Assembly (NCBI GenBank): GCA_035578175.1
Contig: JAQMRL010000001.1
Location: forward strand, 237,661,038 to 237,725,037
Source of the DNA: Catonia carolina
Taxonomy: Eukaryota > Arthropoda > Insecta > Hemiptera > Achilidae
DNA: 64,000 nt
Direction: 5' to 3'
Below are positions 23,901 to 39,500 of this stretch, piece by piece. The first letter of the stretch is position 1; each line of letters begins with the position of its first letter. The position numbers were made by a program, and so were the translations under genes. Under the pieces are notes generated by a model that saw only the letters and a list, made by a program, of their open reading frames with translations, was not told where the DNA came from and did not search any database.

Positions 23901-25949
23901 ATTTTTGTAAATTTAAGCCAAATGAAAAGTATAACAATTTGTTAATACAATATTTTCATTATAATCAGACTTATGAATGAGTTTTCAACATTCATAGAAA
24001 TATCAATAATTTTACAAGGCACAAATCCTTTTGAAATTTTACAATGAAATTAATTTCACATAGAAATCACTTCTGGTCAATAAAAAGATGTATCAAAATT
24101 TGATAATTGATACAAATACATTTTATGAGAATTTTATAAAAATAAATAAATAAAATGTAAGGACCTAATTTTGTATTAGGGATTGCACACATTCACAAGT
24201 TAAAATTATTTTTAATTCTAAAAAATAAATTTTAGAAATTAAAAATACTACGATAATTTTCGCAGAAGATGGTGATTTCTGCTTTATTTTTGTTAGCGTT
24301 TATTCAACATCACTGATGTTTTGCTATACATAGATCGTAAAAGACAGCTATTAGTTCACTTATTATAAATTTTACAATTCTTTACAAGAGTATTGCTGTC
24401 ATAAATATAAAAACTCCTGTTTATGTTTGGATCTCTTAATACACATTTTCAAATATAATATAAATAAATTATATTACCTTCCTTTTCATAATGAAAAAAC
24501 AAACCATAGACTCTTCGGACTCTTCATCCATTTTTGTTTCACACGTAAATATCACTTGCACCCCATCATCAAATTGTTTTTTACAAAACACAAAACTATT
24601 CACCGCGATAAAATATTTTATCACACAAACACTACCATATTATTTGTAAAAGTCACTTCCTTACATCGTTCAACATTCACTGATTACTAAATGTGTCGCA
24701 TAAACTCCGAAATCACACACGCATATCATAAAATATTAGATTTTTATTATAAATACCCCAAAATCCGTATGGGGTAAAAATAAAACAAAACAAAAAATAA
24801 AATCAACAAAAAATATTATCCACGAATCATTAATGACATAGTCTTCTTGTGCAGAAATTCAATAATAAAAATCTGTCAATAAAATCGCGATTTGACGAGA
24901 TTGAAAGCACAAAATCCATTCTTCCATTCATACAATAAGAATATTTGTACAAACTGAATGACTACAATATACAATATTTACAATTAATAAAATATATAAA
25001 TATACAATTCTCATTTATTTTGTAAATTTTTGTAACTTCCATTTCCTAATTCTGTAATTCCTTTCTTTCATTTTGTTTTTAAATGGAAAACAATCTTTCT
25101 TATTAAACAGTTCATGAATAGTTTTCCATAAAAAAATCAAAGTATATACTGTACACGTACTTCTTCACAATATTTTTTAAATTAAAAATTCAAGTAAAAA
25201 TATAGGTAAATATAAAAAGAAAACCATTCCTTTTAATAAAAAAATAATAAAACAAAAAATATTATTAAAAAGAAACAAATACTGTTCTGTACAGAAATAA
25301 GTTTAAAATATTATGTTTTGCGAGATCCAAACGATATTATACAGCCAAGACGTTATCCATATGAACAAAACACAAACAGAAAAACTTATTCCGTAAAATA
25401 TTTCACTAAAAATATCGATCGATACAAGAAATAAACGAAACAAAATCGAATCATATGTTTCTTTAAAATATAACTCAAAAAAGTAACTTTGTATCGGTGA
25501 AAAATAATTGAAACATCAGATCGCTTAAAGAGATTGGATGAACATGTTTTTTCATAATGCTTTTTTAAACTAAAGAAATGGGTTTCCTTTTAAACAGAAA
25601 AAATAAATAAATAAAGATATTCAATATAGTAACTATTTGATTATAACCGTATCAAATATCCAAATTCTTTAAAACGAAAAAAAAAACAAAATAAATAAAG
25701 TATACGATATTATTTCTTTTAGATTTATGCAGAATCGTTTTTTGTTTTAAATCTTGAATAATATAGCTATTTAAATAATAGTACACTTTTGTAAATATAT
25801 ATATATACTGTATACAATATATTTAAATATAAAATGGTATCAAAATTCGATGAAACAATTAGTCCATTATAGTATAGTAATGTAGATATACGGGCGGCAG
25901 GTCAAGTTGAAATTGATATTGTTGACAATATCCAGAGGTTTCGTACTTA
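21000..25949 (-). other. Quiet AT-rich stretch, possibly the Me31B 3' UTR
   Basis: This follows the Me31B stop codon on the transcribed strand. Unlike most of the window it shows no recognised transposon over about 4.5 kb and no coding exon. Potential AATAAA signals (TTTATT on the plus strand) are too frequent in such AT-rich DNA to choose a polyadenylation site. A long 3' UTR is plausible but unproven. Confidence 0.35.
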
Positions 25950-26018
25950 TTACTTGCTGATGTTACCTTCTTCAATACTTTCATCTAGCTTCGCAACATA
26001 GAGTGATGGATCGATAAC
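25950..26018 (-). CDS. me31B: me31B terminal coding exon 9
   Basis: Acceptor TTTCAG, then [18 protein letters not shown] and NISK, then TAA. The short tail after LYVA is typical of insect Me31B, where the last residues are the most variable. Confidence 0.95.
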   Translation of the reverse strand, partial: VIDPSLYVAKLDESIEEGNISK

Positions 26019-29000
26019 CTGAAAATTTAACAAATTAATATTAAATTTTTACACCACATCATACTAGAGAAGAGACAAAAGAACTGTCACTGTGAACGAG
26101 TCACGGTTACTTATAAGTCACGATGACCACAGTTATTGAGATAGGCGAGTAACCGTTCTCCAATCACTGTTACAAACATTGCTTATTTTTTTGTCACTGG
26201 AAGACAGGACGACACAGTGAATGTTCACCGTACCTCTCTCCCCTTGTTATGTTTCTCAGCAACTAGACTAAACAAAACGAGGTAGTTCCTTTACATTTCT
26301 GATCGCGGTAACATAATTACATTACAGTGTTATTTTTATTGCACGCCGCGATCTACCTAGCTATTTTATTTGTATTGTGCGTTGTTAATTTTTTCAGTTG
26401 TAAATTGTTTCTTGTACTTTCTCTTTTTTACACAAAATGTTCTTTATATTACTAATTTAGGATACCTTGTGTTAATCTGTTTTAGGCTAAATTTTTATTT
26501 TAGTTATAAATTGCAGCCCATTTTTTTAATTTATCAAAACTGCAGCTGTTATCATGAAATAACAACTGAAATCATGACTATTATTATTTCATGATGACAT
26601 CTAAAAAATATACAAGTGTGTACAGAGTTATTACTAAATCACTAGTAACTATTAAAAGTAACGGTGAACGCAAAATCACTGTCACCGTGATCACGGTGAC
26701 TGGTTGAAACAGTGAATGCTCTTCACTACATCATACAAGATACAGTGAGTCTGACGCACAGTAACACACAACAAGGCATGTCCGTGGCATTCAACATTTG
26801 TCAGCTTTAAAATTAAAAATTTACTGCATTTAGTTCTAGCAAACTATTAATGATACAGTACGATCATAAATTATGCCGTAATTTAGTAAACCTACGTTTA
26901 CAACTTTTAATATCTTTTAACCCTTTCAGTGCCGAAACAATATTTAAAAGTTTTATCTAAAGTGCCATTTAATTTGAATAAGAGTGAACAAAAACTGTCA
27001 GCCCGTATTTCGAAAACTTGCAGGCGTAAGCCTGCCATTGCCGACCAAAATTTCAACGTTACAGAAAAAAAAGAAATAGTTTTAATACTAAAAATATTCA
27101 AAATAGTGTTTGTTAGTTTACTTAAAGTTACATCGAAAGCTTGGTCATTAGCAACTACTGTGGGTTTTGGTACTTTAACGGTGGTTATAGTGTTAAAATT
27201 TCTAGACCCTAGCCGAGAATCGAACCAGAGACCTTTCAATTTGCAGGCTAGCGGGCTAGTCACTACGCTATGGAGGTGGTTTTAAAAATACATTATTCCA
27301 CTAATTTTTGTTTCAAAGTTTTTATTGTAAAAGTTCGGTTATCCGGACGTTGGCACTTTATGCTTAACTTACGGATGTCCGGTAAACCGGATGTTGTCAC
27401 AACGTAAAATATATTGATGTCCTGTTTTCCAGACGTTGGTACTGAAAGGGTTAAATATAGATTGAAATTCGTACATAAGTCTGCATTATTTCGAGAGCTA
27501 AGAAATTTTAATTACAAAAATTCGGTGTGAAACACTCACACGACTTCCTTTAGCCAATGTAGATAATGCACAATATAACCTGTTTAATCATGAGTAAATG
27601 ATGCAAAATGAAAATCAACCACTATAGAAAAAAAATGCTTGAAATAAAAGTTGTAGGGTTTTTAATTTTCTACAACTTTAATTCATACACTTTCACCCTA
27701 AAATGCGTATTAAAATTACAATCTTAAAAAAAAAACAATTTTTAACATGAAAGCCTTTCTGAGAATTTCAGCATACCCTACTTGTAGAGATGATGTCGTT
27801 AAAAGGCGATTTTTAAATAAAATCGTAAGAGCCATTTTTGAGAGAATCACACAAATAAACTACTACTTTTGATTGACCAATTTTGATGAAAATATTCCAA
27901 AACTGAATTTAGTAAAAAAGATAACAAATAACTTTCATACTATTTCTTAAACAATCCACGTGATTGAAATCTTATAAAAAAGAAAAACAACAGTAATTTG
28001 TAGACAGTTATATAATACGTCTTATTTGATGTGTTTTAAATCCAGCTGTAATACACACTAATGCTAATACAGATGATAAAGGATGACAGATGAAAAATAT
28101 TGAACAGAGATGAAAAAAAGAGACAAAAACATGTCTTTTATCTGTAAAATACTTCAATTTATATATAAGAAGCTTAACTAATTCTAATGCAAGATCCTGA
28201 AAAAAATTACAAATACAGTTGAGCCCCAGTTAACCGAAGTAGTCCTAAAAAGAACCGCGCAATGCAAAAACGCACACAGTGGGGCAAATCGATCACAATG
28301 CTTTACTGTACTTATATTAGTCAAATACGGTTTCGCCAATAAGGGTTCCGGTAAATAAAACGCACTGTTTTTAATCATTATTAAATGTTGTATAGCCCTA
28401 CAGTAATTTTAATGCTTTTTTACGAAATTTAGAATAAGACAAAATACAGTACGTGCACTAAATGTCATGTTATTCAATAAAACTCGATGTGTTATGGCAA
28501 TGTGTATGCTACTGCGAAAAGTTTAGTACAGTCTAATACGGCACCAAAGAAGCCACCGTATAAACAAGTTCCGTTAAACAACAAACACCTACGGACTTCT
28601 TCAAGACATAACTATTGTAACTAGAATGTACACTGTACGTCTTTTTATTTGATAACACAGTAGATGCTGTTTTTCACATCTCTGACCAAGCTTTTGTTCA
28701 TTTCATCAGTTTAGTGTACATGTCCCTCACAATTTTTGACAGACTCTGTGTTATCTGAGTTTTCGATTATTTGATGTACCCTCGGACCACATTACCTTGG
28801 ATAATCGGAGCTCTACTGTATCAACTTTATAAAAAGAAAAATATGAATTAGTTGCATTAAGTTGTCCTGAAAAATTTTCAAATTAACTACTTATATAATC
28901 CTTACCTTTGGTATCGGCTTAATTTCAGTGCCCAATTCTTGTTCGATACGATGTAATGCAAATCGATCCTCATATGTGATTAAATTAATAGCAATACCAA

Positions 29001-32000
29001 GGTGACCAAATCGCCCTGACCTACCAATACGGTGAAGGTATGTTTCTGCCATTTTCGGGAAATCAAAATTAATAACAACATTTACTGCTTGTACATCAAT
29101 ACCACGTGTAAATAAATCTGAAAATTAAAAGTATGACAACTATAGAGACAGAACAAATTAATATGCAAAAATGAGATATGAATGAAAGACTATTTAAACA
29201 AATGATCTAATGCTTTTGAAACTTCGCTGCACTTCAGATGTTATTAAAATAGATGAAAGCCACATCCAAAGACCAATAACTTTTGTATATTAGAAAGTCC
29301 TTTCAACAACACTTCTTAGAATGGTTCCCTTTTTCTTTATGTACCAAACTGTTTATTTGATTACTAAAAAAAAATAAAAATAAAATAGTGCCACTGAGCC
29401 TATACTTTGAACATTTTTAAACAGAATGAAATGTTGAATTTCTTTAATTAAAGGCATCTTTCATTTTAATTTTATAGTTTCAGTATATGTGGATGTTTTG
29501 TGCCTTGAAAAAGTACAGACCATTAAAAATAAAACCATCTAATTGGGCATAACTTGAAACAAAAATTTCTCTTATTTAAAAAAAAACAACATCCACATAA
29601 CCGAGGCTGGACCAACATAAAATGCTCTAGACAATAACCAACAGACACTCTCGATGTTGTGAACATAACTGCAACCCTACATTATATGTCAATAACTTTT
29701 ATGTGGACAAGTCCAATTTAATTTAAACACTGTTATTAAATTCTGTCATTTAATAGTGTTTACGTATACATCTAATACAGATATATTTTGATCGATATTT
29801 GGCTATTGTGTTTTGAGTTTGAATCTAACCATGTTTCTCGGCTTCCTGATTTTTTTTAATGAACATCATCGTCTAGCCTACAACTGTTTTCTTGTTTATA
29901 GTACTGTCATGGCAACCATTTTTTTTACTGTCTAAACCAGTGGTCTCAAAATCATAACCTTTCAGATGACGAATTAAAAATTTTACAAAAAATTGGCGGG
30001 CCACATTATTCTGAATAATATTTGTACAGGATTACTCCAACTTCAGGGTAGGCAGTACAAAGAGAAATATCTTTTTTTCCGCAAACATAATATTTTTCTA
30101 TTCTATAGGGTTAACTTTTCTCAACTTTAATGTTATAATTTATTAAAAAATGTTTACTACTTAACTATCACTTTTCAATCTATCTATTTTTATCTTTTGT
30201 AGTAGGTATAGCAACTATAGTTTTAACATTGAAATTATGAGTTAATTATGAGCCACAAAATATCAGTTACCGGGCTGCGTGTTTGAGACCGCACGTCTAA
30301 ACCGTCAAAAGGTTAATATGGTTTCTGTGAACGTTTATATGTCATTGTTGTTACTTTTATGCGAATGTAAAAGTTTCCACTAGACTTACAAATTCAGTGG
30401 CGATTATCCAGCAGTATCCATCTTTTTAATTTTACATTATTTGTATGCATTTAAGCAAAAGGTCATATTCAACACAATTGCTTAATTGACCCTAGTAAGC
30501 ACATCAAATAAAAACTGGGAATGACAAGGGATTCCAGTACTCCACTTGTCTTTGAATCAACAATCATTAAATTAAAATGAACTGTTTTACATTGAAAAAA
30601 GCAAAATATTAGGATTTAACAGAACAATTGCTATGATCACAAGCGCTTGAATTTAAATTTTAACATGGGGACCAGACTGATTCCTGGCTGTAAGCTTTTA
30701 ACAGAACCCAGATAATTTAAACAATACATATAAAAATTGTGTCTATTCAATAGTTTAATGTTTTACTTTATATACTAAACTGTGAAAAAGTACATTAATT
30801 AGTTATTTCTTAAATGGTGTAGAATTCAGATATATAAAAAGTAAGTTGTAATGAATTAATTAAGTTGAATAATTACCGGAGCAAACAAGATTTCTGCATA
30901 GACCAGCACGGAAGTCATGGAAGACTCTATTTCTGTGTGCCTGAGCCATTTTAGCGTGAATATAATAACAGCAATAACCGAGTTCTGTTATTTTTTTCGC
31001 TAATAATTCTACTCGCTGCGTTGAATTACAGAATATTATACTCTGATTTATTTGTAACTGGAAAAAAAGAAACAAGAATGTGATCATGATTTAGAACAAA
31101 AATAAATAAAAATATGACTAAGTATTTTGATATAGATTTCACTGTCTATACCGCTAAAAGAACTGGATCACTGATACTACTAAAGACAATGCAGCACTAC
31201 TGATAACAAATATGGTCATTTCCATATCAGAGCAAACATGATTCCAGAGAAACTTTCTACGGTTCCTCTACCCAATCTTTCATATCACAACTTCCAACAA
31301 TTTTCATGGAGCATTGTAAGAGATCAATATTCTACAATAAAATCATTTCATCCTCACACAGTGACACCCCAACGTTGTCGCTAATGACCTTGCAGTTGAT
31401 GCGACATTAAATAAATAGATTTAAAAAAAAAATTAAAATTTTTACCACCACTATTAAAATTATTGAATTCTACCATTATTACTAATTCACCACCAGGAAG
31501 GTTAAAACTTTATCAGTTTGTTTTTACTGTCACAAAGTTATGTTTCGCAAATGTTATACAATTTAATATAAGAGGTGCTTATACTTGAACAAAGGTTTGT
31601 TAGATGATCTGAAAAATGTAGGAAAAATTCTGAGGATAATTATGGAAGCTAACAGAAATAAGGAAGACTGCAGAGATTATAACGATTTAATGAACTGAAC
31701 GCACATTAGGAGACTTTCGACTACGAAAGAAGAATTTTGTTTTAAGACACATTCTAAGAATGAATGATACAAGACGGATTAAAAGGGTTGTCAACTTCTT
31801 GAACAACAAGGAAAATAAAAAACCGTAAAAAGATTTGGGAAAACAATCGTTTAGGGAAACAGGATAAAAATATTTTAACTTAACACGGACAGTAGAAAGA
31901 AGGAAGGCACAATCTGAAAGAATGATCACATACAGGCAAAGGATTAAAAACGCCATGACACATGAAATTGTGATGTAATCCACAGCAGTCGATTAAAAGA

Positions 32001-35000
32001 AACAAAAATACTGCTTAGACATTCTTCAACATTTTATAGATAACTTATCAAACTAATTATCTATATCTGTATAAAAATTCCCATAACAGGGAGGAGGAGT
32101 GTTAAATATTTGCACTCAATCTGCTAGTTCCATACAAAAAATAGTTCCGTTTTTTATCACATAGTCAGCCAGTTATATGACTGAAGCATTTAAAAACAGA
32201 AGAGGCAGAGGTGTAAAAGACATTATTTTGTTATCTCTTCTGAGAGTAGTGCATTTCATTATACAGCCAGACTCTGTGGTGAATGAAGTGAAGGTTCCAT
32301 TGTGCCAAATGAAGAGGGGAAAGTGGATGCTTTATAGAGGGCTGAGCATGCTGATGAGCATACTTTTTCACTCAGTGAGGAAGGCATTGAGAACGACCTC
32401 ACTTTGTTTTACTTAGTAAAGCCTTCAGAGGTTAAAACCAGCATTTTGGATGATGACCTCAACAACACTGTATAAAAAATTACTTCAATTAAAAGCATTA
32501 AAATATTCTATATTTTAAAAACAACCAGAATAAAACATCAATAAAAAATAAGTATATTTACCTTTGAAAATAAAGTATTAAGACAGTGAACTTTTTGTCT
32601 TTCTTGGACAAAAGCATAATACTGTGTAACACCCTTTAGTGTTAATTCTTCCATTAAATTTATTTCATAAGGCTCTTTTAAATGTTTTTCCTGAAACAAA
32701 AGCAATACAGTGCAACTTTAAAATTCATCATTCACTTTTAATATATTTACATGTATGGTGACGCATGGTTATCTTAATCATTTTTCTATAATTACTAGTA
32801 AATATTTTGCACAAAAACTAAGTGCAAACACAATAGAAATTATAAATGCAATCTCAACTTAATACAAGTAGCTGTAACCCACAGAACAATAATAGGTTAT
32901 TGCCGATATTAAGAATATTTAATTGATCTCATCTCCATCTCTTACAAATTCAGAAATCCTCCTCAAGTCTTTCTTATTAACATTTTTAACACATTGCATT
33001 TTGTTTCTGACAAAGTTCATGTTTCACAGTTGTGACGACATTGCATCCTAAACAAGTGAAATTTTCATTTTTGTGTTTTTACTTAATTATTCTTAACATT
33101 TTTTACAACGACAAAGAATGATCTATTTCCAATTAAATTCATTCTTGTATGAAGTTACTAATTAAGTTTTTGTGGTTTAAGGTACCCCCAAATACTGCAA
33201 TTCCTTAACTTCTCAAATCTCTTCTTTCTAACTATGAACTTTGCTCAAATTCACTAATAGACATATATTTCTTACTTGTCATTCTATTCATCTATAATTT
33301 CTTACTTGTCATTCTATTCATCTATAATATCATATTGTAAAATTATTACAGCTGTTGCGTAACTAGTTTTTTTTAGCTTTTTTTGTATCATCCTACTTTC
33401 TACTGGCATGTTTAGATGAATCCAGCATATCATCAGAGTACATAAAATTAAAACTAAACATTTTTTAAATTTTGTGTATGATTTTTTATAAGATCTTCAG
33501 TCATTTGTACAAAACTATTTTTATATGAAAGACTAAAATTAAAACCTCTAAAATTTTTAATAAATTTAGTTTAGTTTATGTACACAGATGATGGTGGATC
33601 AAATAAAATACCTCAGTTAAAAATTAAATATTTTTACAATAGGACTGGGATGCATTATAAACATTTATTCCCTATAATGTAACATTTTTAGAGATGATAT
33701 AATATATTTTATTAGTATTGAGATAATGGCATACAAGAACCGATCTGTGGAGATTATAAACTAACACAATTATTTACAAAATAAATATTGAACACTGAAA
33801 TCAATTTAATGTAATCAGTTTTTTTATTAAAGGTGTGAGTCCATAATTAACCACTAATACTTCAGTTTATTCAACTTTTCAAATTCATCTGATTTTAGAG
33901 GTACCAAGATCTTTTTAACGTCACTAGCAGTATGTATGTAACTAACACTGTTTTTGTGGTCATGGATCGATGAGTTATGTAAATATTATACAGAAATATT
34001 ATAATAAAATTTTTAAAAAAATTTAAAAATTTAATTTTATTATAAAAAAATTAAGAATATACACTACACTGTTTCTTAAAACGACCTTTAACATACTTAA
34101 TTCTTTTTCAAAAGATAAACAAAATAAAAATCACAAAAAAAATTACCATAAACTGTTTGACAGTCAATGGGAAAGTCGCCGAATATAATAATATTTGTCT
34201 CTCTTTAGGAAGGCGAGATATAACATGATCTAACATCCCTTTAAAATCTTGTGATAGTAACTTATCCGCTTCATCTAACACAAGAATTCTACAATGATCC
34301 ATATCTGCTACTTTCTTATCCATGAGATCCAATATTCTACCGGGCGTGGCAATAATAACATGTACTGGAAAACAAAACAATAAAAATCGGTTAAAATACA
34401 TATTTTCATTAATTGGAAAAAGGTTAAATGCATCAATATATAGGGTATTTTACACTTATAAACAATATTTTTAACGTTGATAACCATATAGTTCAGCCGT
34501 CCTTACTTTGCTCCTACTGTCAACAAACCAAAGCCAGCTAATACCGGGTGGACCCTAGGGTCCACGACTTTATGGATGTTGTATTCCTATTTAGTTTATT
34601 ATGTGTTAACTGTGTTAATTATATTGACTTAAATTTTAAAAATGTAATGTTTATACTGTATCTATTAAACTATAAAGAGCTACGTACATTTTTAACATTC
34701 TTCATCGGGTAACTCTAATTAGGGATAACTCGTTTTTCAGTAACAATGTTTTATACATTTCTTTGTAATTATTTAAAACCTAAAGATTATAAAACTTTTT
34801 GTTTTGAAATTCAGCAAGTCTGGGTCATAATTTACCACACACAGTATTTTTGATGATGTGGGAGGCTTATTATTTAAAAAAATGTGGATAAAGATTATGG
34901 GTTTGGATTAGTTATAATCAAATTCAATTGTAAAATAACGAGTGACTACATTAATATTAGACAACAGATCATTAAAATAAAAATGTTTACTTTTAAAGTT

Positions 35001-36498
35001 CTCTTATTTCGTCGTACAGATCAGAGGTAAACAATATAACGTTTATTGATCAGTACTTTAACAACAGTTATGATATGATATTGTAACAATTTATTTATAA
35101 ACATATTAAAATCAGCGTACATACATTTTTAAATAATGTGCATGCTCAGTGACGTCATTTTTCATTGACAGTAGGAGCAAACTAAGGACGGCTGGACTTT
35201 ACACATAACTGCTAAGGTATCATAAGCCATCCACAGACATTAGAAGAACTAATAGAATAGTGAAACCTTTATATTTCCTAAATCCACATAAAATCCTTAA
35301 TGAAGCCAAAAATTAAAGGTTGTTGAATTTGTGTAGTAAGAGAAAAGCCTTTGCAAGGCCCAGCGAAAGAGAAGAGGAACTAGTAAGAAATTAACGAGTT
35401 GAACTGGTGGGAATAATCAAAGAAGGAATGACAAAGTGAAAGGAGATTATAGGGAAAAAACATCTGGTAAGAAAACACTCACATGACTTACTCTTGTAAA
35501 ACATAACCTAATTTTTTAATCATGAGTGAATGGCGCACAATGAAAATCAACCTCTGTACAATTTAAAAATACGCAAAATCACTAATTAGTGCTGAACTGG
35601 CTTTGCAGAAAAAATGCTGTAAATAAAAATTGAAATTTTTTTAATTTTCTGCAACTTTGATTATGTGCGAAGTTGAAAACAATATGCAAGATAAATATAA
35701 ATTTGAACGTAGATGTAAATTCATCCATGGGACCTGACAAATATAGGTGGCAATGAAGAACTGCATTAACCAGTTAAATGATTAAGTAATGGAAACAAAA
35801 AGAAATTATATAAATTTATGACTTGTAACCGTTACAATCTGCCATTTTAACTTGAATTTAGTTAAAACTACAGTTTTATAAACTTTACTGAAATTTTAAA
35901 CTCAACATACTTAAAACGGTGAATCTAAAATATTTCATTTCTGTTATACAGAGAAAATACAATATTTATTGTATCACTTATGAGAAATAATTTTCAGAAA
36001 ATGAATCTTACCTTTCTGGTAAATTCTAAGAATATCATCACGAAGATTTGTGCCTCCGGTTGTGACCATAACTTTAATATCCATGTGTTTAGCTAATTCT
36101 ATACAGATTTGACTCGTTTGTAACGCAAGTTCTCGAGTTGGAACTATAACTAATGCTGAAATCAAAAACAACAGTATTAATTACATTATAAGACACAATA
36201 ATCTTACAAGCCATAATCAATAACTACATTAGGTTAGGTTACCACAATTAATTAAATATTAAAATATCCTGATATTATTATTATTGATCGATCAAACTTC
36301 AGAAAATACAGATTAGTCACTACATGTAGTTTTTTTATCTGAAATTGTAAATATCTTACTCATCATATAAATTGTGTAACAAAAGCCAACAGCAACATGT
36401 GAGTATCATTCAGAAAGTAAAGATGTTTTCTTTATTTTGAAAGTTTTTTAAAACAGCCAAACAAAACGTTTTTTACAATATACTTCATACTCAAACTA

Positions 36499-36530
<32 letters not shown>

Positions 36531-39500
36531 CTATGTAATCGCCATACAAATTTTAACGCTTGTATCATTTCACCAATTTTGCTATGCCCTCTGCATATTT
36601 AGTTGTTGCCAAGTTGTTTAACCACACACTAACATCCTCTTTCAGTTTGTCGCCAACTTCCATAGAGGTTCCCAACAATAAGTCCTTCAGTTTGATAAAT
36701 AGGTGGAAATTTCAGGAAAGAACAAACTTAGTCCATCAATCATGAAATATCTGTCCTGTTGAATTTTTTCCTCAATCCTTGATTTGAGTTTGTTAGTTAC
36801 AGCTGAAGGTCGGCCCAAGTGCATCAGGAACGTTCGTCCAGATAAACTTAATGCACCATTTCCGAACTGAAGCTTCGTTCATCACATTACCATAAACTTC
36901 TGTTATTATACTACTTTTCAATGCTGATGAGCTCTAAATGTATGCAATGCCCCACTTTATAGCTAGCCAATCACTTGCCAGCAACGTTGTCAATACTTGC
37001 TCTTGTAGCTACGTTAAATATTTTGTCAGCCATTTTTTTGGTCTTTTAATATCAATTATAACCAATAAACATACAATCAGCTGATTATATTACAAAGTAT
37101 TGCATGTTAATGCGCTCTATAATTGATGTGTTCAGTATGAGATGCAAGACAAGAGTGAACTATTGCTCTTATACACATGCGCACATAATGTTTGTCAGGT
37201 ACAATCTGGCAAACGTTCTGATTGGTCTAAACGTGTGGAACAGCAGAGCTCATCAACCGTGAAAAGCATGTTAGTTGTAAAATTTGATAGGTCACACTTT
37301 TTTAGCATTAAAAAAGGGTATTGCACTACAAACCTCACACTTGGCAGGATCGTTAATTTTGTCACACTTTTGAAGCCTTACAGATTATCAACACAAAACT
37401 GTATTGGCTCGCTGTTAACGCTAGACTGGCCTAAAGTGAATGGAAAAGGACTCAGGAGCAGAGGTGGTGGAACTGCACGGCTTGTCAGATCAAAAGGTTC
37501 TTTACTTTACAAATGACCCTCGTAATTCTAAATATGATTTAACAGCACATGGCACACCATGATATAATAAATGTAATAAAATTAACTGTATAATAAAAAC
37601 CAAAGAAGAAGAACATAAGGATTCTAAAATTCTGTGAAAGAGAAAAAATTAATTAAAAATGTTGCCAACTGAGATACTACTTCATAAATTTTTTAAAAAT
37701 CTTGGGAGTTCAAACTTACCTTGTATATAATCTTTAGTAGGATCAACCTGTTCTAAAACAGGAATTGAATATGCCCCAGTCTTTCCAGTGCCATTTTTTG
37801 CACGTGCTAATACATCTTTACCAGTGAGTGCAATTGGGATACTAGCCTCTTGAATTGGACTTGGTTTCTCCCACCCTTTTTCAAATATACCCATTAATAA
37901 ATTTCGTTTTAAACAGTACTCTTCAAACTCGTTTCCTTTTGTGTCTGTTACATCCTGCATTCATAAAACAACAATAAAACACTTTTCTGAAAAATACTAT
38001 GATTTGAAATTAATATAAACATTAGGATTTAATTATATTCACCGTAGAAAGATTCCAAAACTTCATTTACACATTAATCTTTAAAATGCTTACACCAGCT
38101 CATAATCAATCCAAATAAAAAAAAACCATAACTAGTCTTCTCCAACTTGTACTCCCTCTCAATGCTGCTCCAATCTTTCTTTCACCTATTCATTCACTTC
38201 AATACACCAACTTGTTAAAGTGAATCCACAATCATCAAAGTATACTTAACATAAAATACTGAAACTAATGATTTATTTAAAATTTTTTTAGAATACCTTT
38301 AAAGTTCAGTTGTATAAAAGAATTAGTTTTTCTTAATAAATTAGTTTCACTTTTAGGCCAATTATACAACTACTATAGTGAAAACATTGGTTTTAGTTAG
38401 CTGCTTACAGAGAATTTTTAAACAAATTTTCCAAGTAGGTACTTGTTTAGCCATTGCATTGCAATATCATGCCAGCACGGCATGATTTTTGCCTCTTTGC
38501 TCAATGAGTTAAAAATTATGGACAAAACATGTCAATACGAATAATTTAAAAAAAAATGTAATAAACAAATGTGAAAATTTACTTCATGGCATCGATTATC
38601 AATGCATTGTTTTCATTTTAAACAAATTAATGATAAGCATGGGCACTTCAAGCCTATAATGTAGGAAATATGACCCCCAGATTAGTACCTGAACGTCATA
38701 TTTTCTTACAAACACAAGTGTACACGAAGGTTAACTTCAAATTACATTAAGATCTGTATTATCCAAGTCTCCAGTACTCAAGTCACATTTATTTCACAAT
38801 AACTCTAATAATGAGGTCAAGAATACGATAATAACAAGGTCATATTACAACAGTATTAGAACTAAATACAATGAGGGTTGGATGCTGTCAATACAGGGCT
38901 AAAATAAAATATTAAACACATATCACCAACTTATACTTTTAAGAACTTATATACAACACACTTACACTGGTTTTTATCCTTTTGTCTGTCGGGGGAATAT
39001 TCAGTTTGGCTTTCCAGCCTAAATCATCCATTTTGTCCATATCTCTGTAAAAATAAGGAAAAATATAAATAAGAGAAAAACTGTTAATTTTCTATTTAAA
39101 AGGATAATTATATTCTTTGCCCAGTTTGGTCTCAACTCTTATTCAAACGCACAAAAAGATATTTGTTCACAAACTTTTAAACATCAATAAGAATTCTGAT
39201 TGTTCTATTTAATCCAAACTGGGCTAACAATAACTATATTTGTCATAATTTTATGTTAGCTTATCACATAAATTTGGTCAATCCATGATGTAGTGGTCAG
39301 TGCAACTCCCTTCTATTCCTATATAGTCCTAAATTTGATTCCTCAGTACTGTGTGGCATACCACTAATTTTCATCTATTCCCTTTCAACGACAGCATTAG
39401 TATTAATGTGTAAAACAGTCAGGCATACAAAAATTATAACCTCAGAGAAAGTGATAATTGTTTATTATACAGTAGTATCCGTTTAATATGCTCACGGCTT

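Noticed and set aside
36502..36530. An interstitial telomere repeat
   Set aside because: The unit is TTAG, not the insect TTAGG, and the run is short.
37142..37516. A 124-residue plus-strand ORF in me31B intron 3
   Set aside because: It has no recognised domain, lies antisense in an intron next to a mariner remnant and is probably a chance frame or transposon debris.
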